15,841 bases of DNA, taken from assembly GCA_018238825.1 (NCBI GenBank), contig JABCSP010000022.1, positions 1-15,841 on the forward strand, given 5' to 3'. Below are positions 6,300 to 14,325 of the stretch, piece after piece; the first letter of the stretch is position 1; each line of letters begins with the position of its first letter. Below the pieces are notes generated by a model. That model did not search any database. It worked only from the letters and a program-made list of their open reading frames with translations, and had not been told where the DNA came from. The translations under genes were made by a program, and so were the position numbers. Source of the stretch: Candidatus Thorarchaeota archaeon. Its GTDB lineage: Archaea; Asgardarchaeota; Thorarchaeia; Thorarchaeales; Thorarchaeaceae.

Positions 6300-6333
6300 T
6301 AGTGGAAAAAAGGATAGGTCTTTTTCTCCACTA
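6300..6333. repeat. Long inverted repeat (TAGTGGA-AAAAAG arms)
   Basis: TAGTGGAAAAAAG at 6300-6312 pairs with CTTTTTCTCCACTA at 6320-6333, with one unpaired C and a seven-base loop. It is not followed by a T-run in either direction that would make it an obvious terminator. The arm sequence recurs at 6403-6413, and a similar hairpin occurs at 8115-8143, so an operator or processing site is more likely. Confidence 0.55.
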
Positions 6334-6477
6334 TTTCAAGACAATTTGAGTGCTTTTCTCGCGTCATTAAGAGTTATGGGGGTCGCGTTATAGTTTTAAG
6401 GCGTGGAGAAAAGGTGTATTATCCTTAAGAAAGCGTTATCTTTTTCTAACCCTTTTCTTATTCGAAGGGTATAGTTG

Positions 6478-8073
6478 ATGTGCTTGAAATTCAGCCAACG
6501 TCAGTATCTGGCAATGACACTCACTGTAGTTATCTTGCTAGTGCCAAGTCCGTCGATTACAAGCTCGCAACCTAATTCTTTGAACTCTAACAACATCTCC
6601 AAACATTCCCAAATAGTAGTATCCAGTCAGGTGATTGAAGGTGATACTTTACTTGTAAGTGAGTGGATTATTGTAGAAGCAGGTATGGAACTCATAATCG
6701 ATAATTCAACAGTAGTATTCATTCAGGATGAGATTGCGATTGTAGTACAGGATGGAGGGATTCTCTCGATTCAAGATTCTATGCTCTATTCGTATCCAAG
6801 TTGCTCATGGTGGATATCTGCAGAAAATGGGGCAGAGTTGACAATAGAGCAGAGTACACTAACTGGCTCCGGAACAAACACTCACGGTGGAATCAATGTG
6901 GGATGTGACAATGCAGTAATTGATGGTTGTTATATCTCGGATTTTGGTGGGGACGGAATCAATATTGGTGACTGTACCGGTGTTCGAGTCGAGAACAATG
7001 TTGTGACGTTATGCACAAATGAGGGAATAGATTTTGCAAGAACTTCAGACTTGATTATTTCAGGGAACCAGGTTTCAGACTGTGGTTATTGTGGAATCTA
7101 TGGCACTGGATCAACAGATGTTATCGTAAGAGAAAATAATGTATCTGCGACTACATATTCTGGGATATGTTTAGACAGAGTAACAAAGTCTGAGATTTGT
7201 TCCAACATCCTCTCAGAAACATGGGTAGATGCAATTTCTATTGAGTATTGCGACAGTATCGAAGTGAGCAACAATACAGTTCTCTCAAGTTATAGCTGCG
7301 GAGTTCTCTCAATATGGTCTACTAATCTCCTCTTGAAAAATAATGATATTAGAGAAACAGTGTATGATGGAATCAATCTATTAACTCATAGTCAGAACAT
7401 ATCTATAATCGGTAATCAGTTTCACGACATCTACTCATGTGCAATTGTATCCGATTTGAGTAGCAATGTCTTTGTTTATGGAAACCTTATGAATGGAGTT
7501 CGGTATAATGGGCTTCACGGTGTAGGAGATTCAGAGAATATTACTGCTATAATGAACACAATGTTGGACTGTGGAATCGGATTCAATTTTATAGACGCCA
7601 AGAACATCCAAGTCGCAGGTAACTGGGTCAACGATTCAAAAAACCATGATATCAAAGTCAATAATTGCTGGGAGGGACTTGTCTACATGAACGCCTTCTT
7701 TAGTTCCGATATTGACATAGGACACGCCACTACAAATCTTTTTGATTGGGACAATCAAACAGTGGGTAACTATTGGATAGACTATGATGGTGAAGACGAG
7801 GATCAAAATGGAATAGGAGATAGCCCCTACGAAGTAAGTTATGGATATCAAGATAATTATCCATTAATGAGTGTAGACCCAATACATGATTTCCGCTCAA
7901 GTTTCAACATCTCAGCATACTTCTGGAAAGCAGATGAAAACACCAATGAAACTGTGACAAATACTGGCATTGTCGACACTCAAATAGAAACTCTCTTAGT
8001 TTTCAATGCTTCAATACAGATGTTCTGTGTAGGAGTCCTACTGATAATCCTCAAGCGTAGATATGCTTCGTAA
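6478..8073 (+). CDS. Cell-surface right-handed beta-helix protein (NosD-like), C-terminally anchored
   Basis: The protein has a hydrophobic export signal (about residues 10-27), a long array of parallel beta-helix coils (about 65-420) and a final membrane helix (about 505-525) ending in LKRRYAS, so the bulk should be outside the cell. The coils show the recurrent I-x-x-N-x-(V/I) and G-I-x-(L/F/I)-x-x-(S/C) pattern of NosD and pectate-lyase-like folds. The stretch NLFDWDNQTVGNYWIDYDGE and the following DEDQNGIGDSPYE (about 420-455) are typical of archaeal NosD-like surface proteins. The known fold binds or cleaves carbohydrate or acts as an adhesin; no catalytic residue set can be assigned. 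ATG at 6478 is preferred to TTG at 6475 because AAGGGT then has suitable spacing. It is followed after 129 bases by another surface-protein gene. Confidence 0.85.
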   Translation: MCLKFSQRQYLAMTLTVVILLVPSPSITSSQPNSLNSNNISKHSQIVVSSQVIEGDTLLVSEWIIVEAGMELIIDNSTVVFIQDEIAIVVQDGGILSIQDSMLYSYPSCSWWISAENGAELTIEQSTLTGSGTNTHGGINVGCDNAVIDGCYISDFGGDGINIGDCTGVRVENNVVTLCTNEGIDFARTSDLIISGNQVSDCGYCGIYGTGSTDVIVRENNVSATTYSGICLDRVTKSEICSNILSETWVDAISIEYCDSIEVSNNTVLSSYSCGVLSIWSTNLLLKNNDIRETVYDGINLLTHSQNISIIGNQFHDIYSCAIVSDLSSNVFVYGNLMNGVRYNGLHGVGDSENITAIMNTMLDCGIGFNFIDAKNIQVAGNWVNDSKNHDIKVNNCWEGLVYMNAFFSSDIDIGHATTNLFDWDNQTVGNYWIDYDGEDEDQNGIGDSPYEVSYGYQDNYPLMSVDPIHDFRSSFNISAYFWKADENTNETVTNTGIVDTQIETLLVFNASIQMFCVGVLLIILKRRYAS

Positions 8074-8114
8074 GTATCAAAGTTATCTTTTCTACTAAGA
8101 ATAATGGGATGAAA

Positions 8115-8143
8115 GGAAAAAAGAAGGTTTATGCTTTTCTTCC
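8115..8143. repeat. Inverted repeat between the two surface-protein genes
   Basis: GGAAAAAAG (8115-8123) and CTTTTCTTCC (8134-8143) form an imperfect hairpin with a ten-base loop. Its arms closely resemble those of the hairpin at 6300-6333, so related elements precede both surface-protein genes. No T-run follows, which argues against an ordinary terminator. Confidence 0.45.
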
Positions 8144-8202
8144 ATAGTTGAATTCCAGTATCTTCTAATTGAATCCTTTTAGAGGGAACGGAGGATTTAC
8201 AT

Positions 8203-11200
8203 TTGTATAAGCGAAAAGTAGTCTTTTCATTTCTAGTGTTTATATTGATTGTATCATTTTTCATGATAAGCAGTTGTCTAGTTACCGAACACGGAACTGA
8301 AAAAACAGTAAACGAAACTAAATCAACCTCAATTGAAAATCCTAGTCCAATTGGTTCGATGAATCCTTCAACAAGTGATTCTTGGGCCTACAATGAATAT
8401 ACTGTGGGTATTGAAGGAATCTATGATACATTCAATTATTTCAATCTCTCAAAATATGGAGGCGGATGGCAATATGAAGTAACAAGAGATTGGACTGATG
8501 CCGCTTTTACAAATGGCAAGTTTATCGGACAAGATGCAGAATGTATAGTTGGTCTGCTAAGCGCATATAATCTGACTGGAAATATAAAATATCTCAGGTA
8601 TGCTGAGGACATCTGGAATTGGGATCAAAGGTTCTTCTTTGATGATGTTTATGGAGGATATTATGTACGACTAAATCAAGACAATTCTATCGCAATTGGC
8701 GACAAGGGCATGTTCGAGCATGGATGGTTTGGACTGGCAACGACACAATTGTATATTGCTACTGGTAATTCAACCTACCTAGATCAAATTGCGTATATCT
8801 ATACTTTCGTCACAAGCAATTTCTACGATGTTGGTGATGGTAGTTATTATAGTGCATTGAGTAGAGATCTTGGGATATTAGTATCAGATGTTGACACAAA
8901 TTGGTGTGCCCCATATCCTAGATTCTTAATGGCGGCGTATAGTGCCACGGGGAACTCAACCTATGGTGATAAGGCAATCGAACTAGTTGATAATCTAATG
9001 AATTATGCTTATGATTCGCAATATGGGTGGATTGTGAATCGTGTATCTTCAGATTGGTCTTCATTTTCAAATACCGCTAAGGGCTGGTATGATGCTCTCC
9101 AGATATTTATTGATGCGTATCGGATATTTGGTAATACTGCATATTTGACCTTCGCACAAACATGTTTTGATGACATTCAACATGCAAACTCAACTGTTGG
9201 ATATCTAATGGAGATGAACCGCGATTGGACATCAAGTGTGAATAACGAGCTACTAGGTGAAGAGGATCCCGGCGTTGCTATTGCATATCTTAGAATTGCG
9301 AATGCACTACAAAACACTACTATCATGCAAGAAGCATACAGATACAAAGATGCAATCTATACAGGACTTTATGATTCGACATACGGCGGAATATACAGAC
9401 GAATCTACTCAAGTGGCAGTCAGAGTACTTGGAAACAATGGTGCGGAGCTGGACGTGTCATGGAAATGCTTGCAGAATTTGCTATTTCTCATGATTCCCA
9501 AACATCATCACCTAACAAGGCACTCTATTTCGATGGTTCTGATGAAGTAATCATTCCAAGCGATTCATCACTTAATCCTACCACTGCGATTACTGTCATG
9601 GCGTGGATAAACGCTGATGATTGGGATGGAAACAGAAGAATCTTGCAGAAGGGAGTAGATGATCAATATCGCCTTATAGAGGAGGGTAATTTGGAATTTA
9701 GTCTAGCAGGAATTTCAGGTGCGGATATTGAAACTCCGCTCCCAACAACTGGAACATGGCATCATATTGCAGGAACATACGATGGTTCAACTATTAGGTT
9801 ATATGTCGATGGAGTTGAGAAAGCATCGGGTTCTGCAAGTGGTCCAATTCAGACTTCGAGCACTCCTTTATACATTGGAAACAAGCCATTTAGTTCGTAT
9901 TCGGGTGATTTCTTTAAGGGAATTATTGATGAAGTTAGAATATACAACAGAGCCCTTTTACACCAAGAAATCAATGACACAATGAGCAATGAATTACCTG
10001 CAACTTCTGGACTTGTTTTGTATCTATCATTCGATGCACTTGAAGGTTCTACATGTCCAGATTTATCTGGTTATGGGAATGATGGAACAAATTATGGTGC
10101 CGAGATCGTCACATCATTCGAATGGGGCGAAATGTATGACTGGGTTGTTGAGGGAACTGCAATCCCCTTCATAATTTCAGGTATTTACGATGTAGATGAA
10201 GATGGCAAATTAGAGATATGGGCCAATGACGAAGATACAATGTATATCCGAGTCTATGAGGCAAATGCAACTGATAGCTATGAAGAAATCTGGAACTACT
10301 ATATTGGTCCAGATGTTAAATGGTCAAGAGACCAGACTTGGTTCGGCGATACTGATAATGACACCAAGCTTGAAGCAGTGATGAATACCGGGAATTGGCC
10401 TGATGTTTGGTATTTAAGAATCTTTGAGTGCACAGGGGATAACGCCTTCACTCAGACTTTCTTTTATGATATCAGTTCACTCAATGACCCGCAATGTCCT
10501 GCATGTGGTGATGTTGACGGTGATGGATATTGTGAGATATTCATTGGAGCCAATGATTACAATGTAGGATTCTTCGAAAATACTGGTGATAACAGCTACG
10601 TATACAAGGGTACCATCCCTGACTCTAGAACAAAGAAGATTACCATTGGTGATTTGGATGGTGATAGCTCACTGGATATGGTCCTGGGTGGAGAGTACTA
10701 TGATCGGAAAGTATCACAATGGGAGGCTACTGGTGATGATACATATGCGATCTCATGGGAAACTCCTGGTGATGTGAGTACGTATGGATGTTCAGTGAAA
10801 ATAATTGACCTAGATCTGGATGGTTTCAATGAGATATGGTGTTCCGGTGCAAACAGCCGGGTCACACGATTGTATGAAACTACTGGAGATAATTCCTTTG
10901 TTGACAGGTGGGACTTCACTGATAAGGGCGGAAATGATCCCGGGTATCTCTTTGATGCAGATGGAAATGGGTGGCCTGAGATTGCATGGACCTCTCGATA
11001 CTCCGGTTCGGGCGATATTAGCAATCAGGAGATTTTTATTTACGAAGCTACAGGGGATAACAGCTACCAGATGAAATGGCAGTCTGGATTACTCTCTGGA
11101 GAAGAGGGGCCCGTCTTCATGGGGGATTTCGATAATGATGGATTTTCAGAGATGCTCTACCATAGAACTAGCGGAATATTTCTTGAGTGTACTGTTGATT

Positions 11201-12786
11201 TATTCAGTTGGCCATATCTAAATGTGAATCGTGAACCTCTTGTACCATGTCAAGATGATGTAGTAAATGTGACATTAACCGTAAATTCAATCTCAGGGAT
11301 AAATCAGTCAATACTCTCGTATTCATATGATGGAGGAGATTTCACCAACGTTTCAATGAGTAATACAACAGGTTGGTGGATTGGAGAAATTCCTACCTTT
11401 CCAACATATACCGAGGTTCAATACAAGGTCTATGTACAGAATGGATTGTGGGAATGGACTTCCTCCTCGTTGTATTCTTATCAAGTCATAGACACAGAAG
11501 GACCAATCATCTCAACTATCAGAGATCCAATCACGCCGATACATTCTGAAACTGTGACTATTAACGCGACAGTTGTGGATGCGAGCACAATAGAACAGGT
11601 ATTACTTCGATATTCCAGTGACAACCAAGAAACATGGACTGAGATATCCATGAGTCAGGTAGGTAATAATTGGATAGAGTACATTCCATTATTCTTAGCT
11701 GGTACGAATGTATCCTACTATGTTCGAGCGGAGGATAGTGAGGGCAACTGGGGTGCCTCTAATATGACCAACTATACTGTTGATGACATTCAGGGGCCCT
11801 CCATTTTCACATTACGAAATACTCTGTATCCCTCTATAGGTGAAATGGTCGAAGTGACTGCCGCAGTCTACGATACGAGTATGGTTGACACAGTCTGGCT
11901 CTTAGTTCGAATCAATAATGGTTCTTGGATTAATTATTGGATGAATAAGGAAGGGCATCTCTATTCCGCAAGCATTTCAGGTCAAGACCTTGGAATTTTT
12001 GTTGAGTATAGAGTGCAGGCAAATGATACTGTCGGGAATTGGGGCATATCATCGGTGGAAGCATACACGGTGATAGATTGTGTTAACCCCACTATCTCTC
12101 TATTGACAGAACTCACCGACACTGGTCAAAATGAAGTCGTAGAGATACAAGTCGAGGTTGATGATTCTGGTGGAGTGAAACAAGTTCTCCTATGCTATTC
12201 ATTGGATTCTGGAATAACATTCACAAACACATCTATGGGCAATGTATCGGGAGTATGGACTGCATCAATACCATTGGGAATAGTAAGTGAGTCAGTCTAC
12301 TTCTCAATCTATGCTGAGGACCAGGCAGGAAACTGGGAAAATTCGCAGTTGTATACTTATCTGATAATTGATGTACTCTCACCAAATGTTATCATCACAA
12401 TTACTCCCCTGAGTTCAAATCAAACGGAAGCATTGAAGGTAGAAGTAGAGATTTCCGATGATAGTGAGATATTGAATGTTCAAATGCGATACTCTGTAGA
12501 CAATTGGGCAAATGAAAGTGAATTGTCCCTCGAATTACAAGATGGTGTCTGGGCAATACAAATAGAAATAATCGGTACTGCAGTGACTATACAGTATCAA
12601 ATCGTGGTTGAGGATTCAGCACACAATATCTATGAAAGTGGAATCATATTCTATACCTTGGTACAATCACCGTATCCCGATAGTGCACTTGCTCTCAATT
12701 CCGCCCTTGTGGTAATCACTTCAGGTGGAATTGGAGTTGCTGCAGTTCTCATCATCCTATTTCTTAGAAGAAGGCAGGATTCGTAA
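8203..12786 (+). CDS. Giant multidomain surface protein: (alpha/alpha)6 barrel, LamG, FG-GAP propeller, five Ig-like domains
   Basis: This 1527-residue protein starts at TTG 8203, set by GGAGG at 8190-8194. Domains in order: export signal (about 1-28); an (alpha/alpha)6 six-hairpin glycosidase/AGE-like barrel (about 60-430) with the family-like FFDDVYGGYYVRL; a LamG/concanavalin-like module (about 439-635) with GTWHHIAGTYDGSTIRLYVDG and FFKGIIDEVRIYNRAL; an FG-GAP/VCBS beta-propeller (about 641-997) with seven Asp-rich calcium-type loops starting near residues 663, 716, 770, 817, 869, 918 and 975; five Ig-like modules of about 97 residues, most ending in Y-x-(V/I)-x-D (about 1000-1490); and a final membrane helix (about 1497-1521) followed by RRRQDS. 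It should sit outside the cell on a C-terminal anchor. Glycan binding plus processing is the likely role; substrate and catalytic residues are not identified. It probably forms a tandem unit with the beta-helix gene upstream. Confidence 0.87.
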   Translation: MYKRKVVFSFLVFILIVSFFMISSCLVTEHGTEKTVNETKSTSIENPSPIGSMNPSTSDSWAYNEYTVGIEGIYDTFNYFNLSKYGGGWQYEVTRDWTDAAFTNGKFIGQDAECIVGLLSAYNLTGNIKYLRYAEDIWNWDQRFFFDDVYGGYYVRLNQDNSIAIGDKGMFEHGWFGLATTQLYIATGNSTYLDQIAYIYTFVTSNFYDVGDGSYYSALSRDLGILVSDVDTNWCAPYPRFLMAAYSATGNSTYGDKAIELVDNLMNYAYDSQYGWIVNRVSSDWSSFSNTAKGWYDALQIFIDAYRIFGNTAYLTFAQTCFDDIQHANSTVGYLMEMNRDWTSSVNNELLGEEDPGVAIAYLRIANALQNTTIMQEAYRYKDAIYTGLYDSTYGGIYRRIYSSGSQSTWKQWCGAGRVMEMLAEFAISHDSQTSSPNKALYFDGSDEVIIPSDSSLNPTTAITVMAWINADDWDGNRRILQKGVDDQYRLIEEGNLEFSLAGISGADIETPLPTTGTWHHIAGTYDGSTIRLYVDGVEKASGSASGPIQTSSTPLYIGNKPFSSYSGDFFKGIIDEVRIYNRALLHQEINDTMSNELPATSGLVLYLSFDALEGSTCPDLSGYGNDGTNYGAEIVTSFEWGEMYDWVVEGTAIPFIISGIYDVDEDGKLEIWANDEDTMYIRVYEANATDSYEEIWNYYIGPDVKWSRDQTWFGDTDNDTKLEAVMNTGNWPDVWYLRIFECTGDNAFTQTFFYDISSLNDPQCPACGDVDGDGYCEIFIGANDYNVGFFENTGDNSYVYKGTIPDSRTKKITIGDLDGDSSLDMVLGGEYYDRKVSQWEATGDDTYAISWETPGDVSTYGCSVKIIDLDLDGFNEIWCSGANSRVTRLYETTGDNSFVDRWDFTDKGGNDPGYLFDADGNGWPEIAWTSRYSGSGDISNQEIFIYEATGDNSYQMKWQSGLLSGEEGPVFMGDFDNDGFSEMLYHRTSGIFLECTVDLFSWPYLNVNREPLVPCQDDVVNVTLTVNSISGINQSILSYSYDGGDFTNVSMSNTTGWWIGEIPTFPTYTEVQYKVYVQNGLWEWTSSSLYSYQVIDTEGPIISTIRDPITPIHSETVTINATVVDASTIEQVLLRYSSDNQETWTEISMSQVGNNWIEYIPLFLAGTNVSYYVRAEDSEGNWGASNMTNYTVDDIQGPSIFTLRNTLYPSIGEMVEVTAAVYDTSMVDTVWLLVRINNGSWINYWMNKEGHLYSASISGQDLGIFVEYRVQANDTVGNWGISSVEAYTVIDCVNPTISLLTELTDTGQNEVVEIQVEVDDSGGVKQVLLCYSLDSGITFTNTSMGNVSGVWTASIPLGIVSESVYFSIYAEDQAGNWENSQLYTYLIIDVLSPNVIITITPLSSNQTEALKVEVEISDDSEILNVQMRYSVDNWANESELSLELQDGVWAIQIEIIGTAVTIQYQIVVEDSAHNIYESGIIFYTLVQSPYPDSALALNSALVVITSGGIGVAAVLIILFLRRRQDS

Positions 12787-12926
12787 TTTAATGAACCACT
12801 CGACAAGTGAATTCAATACATCTCAATAAATATCGAAAATCGTCTATTTTTTCAAATGTAAGAAGATTCTAATAGAGGCTCTTGTGACATTTCCAGTTAC
12901 AACTTAATCGCGTAGAGGAGAGAAAA

Positions 12927-14167
12927 ATGGAAAATAGTCAAGCGGCTCCTGCTGTCGAGCAGAGACCAACGAAGTATATGATTTTCCTCATTGTTATCAT
13001 GGGTCTTGTAAGTCAACTGGATGGTTGGCTATCACTGATTGAATCGACTGCAGTGCCATATATCACAGCGGAGTTCTTTGCTGGTGATGCGGCCGAATTC
13101 GCATTATGGCAAGGATTATTTGGAATTATTGTATTTCTGGTCTTTTTCATAGGCTGGTTTGGAGATGCATTTGGAAGAAAGAAGGGAATCATACTCCTTG
13201 CTATGGTAATGGGTATTCCCACGATCTTCATAACGTTTCTACCAGCAGGTCCCGGGTCTGCGACGATGTTCTTCATTTTGTACAGTGTTGTTATTATGGG
13301 TACAACCTCAAATCTGTGGGAAGTACCAATTTCTGAGGAAGCACCGGCTGATAGGAGAGGACTCTATGGAAGTATCGCATTCCTGATTGGAATCATCCCA
13401 TTCTCTGCAATCATCGGAGTAGGAATCATTGCTGACTACGGTTGGCGATGGGGCTATGGAGTGATGTTCTTCTTCACAATATTCCTCTTGATTCTACTGT
13501 ACTTCATGAAAGAACCGCAGAGGTGGGTAGACAAAGCTGCACAGCGCACAAAGAGACTTGGCATAATGGAAGCTCTGAAGTCACTTCGTCCAGAAGATAA
13601 GAAGTACATCGCAGTTTCAATCATTGTGTATCTGGCATGGACCATCACATTCAAGATGGCGACAACCTTCGGAGGTTATTACTATATGACTCTCAATAGC
13701 TATTCCATTGCCGATTGGAAATCTGTTGTCACAATTGCTGGACTTCTTTTGCCTGTCAGCGCACTCATTACAGGAATCCTTCTTGACAAGATTGGACGGC
13801 ACACTGTCTTGGTCATCGGCTCAATTGGTTCAATTGTGTGTTTAGTAGCCTTGGGACTAACTGGGATGCCATTAATGTATCAGTTAGCATACTTCTTCAT
13901 GGCAATGGTTTTAGCATGGATCTACGTATATCTTGCTGAGATTTTCCCGACTGGAGTCAGAGCTACGAGTATAGGTGTCTGTGTGACTGGTGCACGATTT
14001 GGATACGTGTTTGGTCCACTAATTTCTTCTTATCTACTCGTAATGTTTCCAACAATGGATTCTGGATTGTGGCTGGTTTGATAATGATAATTCCATTGCT
14101 TGCTCTTCTGTTTAAGCCTATGGAAACAAAGAAGATGACTCTAGAAGAGATTGAAGTCGAGAGATAA
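12927..14167 (+). CDS. MFS transporter with an apparent frameshift near the 3' end
   Basis: A major facilitator superfamily proton- or solute-coupled transporter. Motif A is clear twice: GWFGDAFGRKKG (76-87) between helices 2 and 3, and a matching LLDKIGRHTV near 284 in the second half. EEAPADRRG and AEIFPTGVRA are typical of sugar/metabolite-porter-like members. The start is ATG at 12927, with GAGGAG at 12915-12920 six bases upstream. The uninterrupted frame stops at TGA 14079-14081 after 384 residues, part-way into the last helix. From about 14060 another frame continues as FWIVAGLIMIIPLLALLFKP, then METKKMTLEEIEVER to TAA at 14165-14167. Adding one T to the TT at 14060-14061 would give MDFWIVAGL and a normal 413-residue protein. 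Either this copy carries a one-base deletion or the base was lost in sequencing. The substrate is unknown. Confidence 0.85.
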
Positions 14168-14180
14168 ATTTGAAACTTAG

Positions 14181-14222
14181 ATGAGGTTACGCTTTGTGCG
14201 TACCTCATTCTCTTTCTTTTTG
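14181..14222 (+). terminator. Hairpin terminator after the MFS gene
   Basis: ATGAGGTTACGC (14181-14192) pairs with GCGTACCTCAT (14198-14208), with a single bulged T and a five-base loop, and is followed by the pyrimidine-rich run TCTCTTTCTTTTT. It lies 14 bases after the restored MFS stop codon, which also supports 14167 as the true gene end. It could also act on the converging kinase gene. Confidence 0.65.
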
Positions 14223-14325
14223 TGATGGAACCACATTATTCTTTGCTTGTACAGTCCAAGGGAATATATTTAGGAAATACAATATCTTCCATTCTATGGG
14301 TCAAGTGAGAATCAGTGTCAATTGC

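Larger units (their letters stand above)
6188..6477. promoter_or_regulatory. Repeat-rich divergent regulatory region
   Basis: This 290-base region separates the minus-strand winged-helix gene from the plus-strand surface-protein gene and holds no gene. It contains a nested inverted repeat at 6237-6270, a longer hairpin at 6300-6333, a further GTGGAGAAAAG copy at 6403-6413, direct GCGTTAT repeats at 6385-6391 and 6433-6439, and a TTAAGG/CCTTAA inverted pair (6396-6401 and 6423-6428). No textbook TATA box is obvious; TTATAG near 6388-6393 is a weak candidate for the plus-strand gene. The density of repeats suggests operator sites. Confidence 0.55.

Noticed and set aside
6296..6306. TAGTATAGTGG resembles the D-arm/box A of a tRNA gene.
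   Set aside because: There is no matching acceptor stem, anticodon arm or T-arm (GGTTCRA) at the right distance; the bases overlap the 6300-6333 hairpin.
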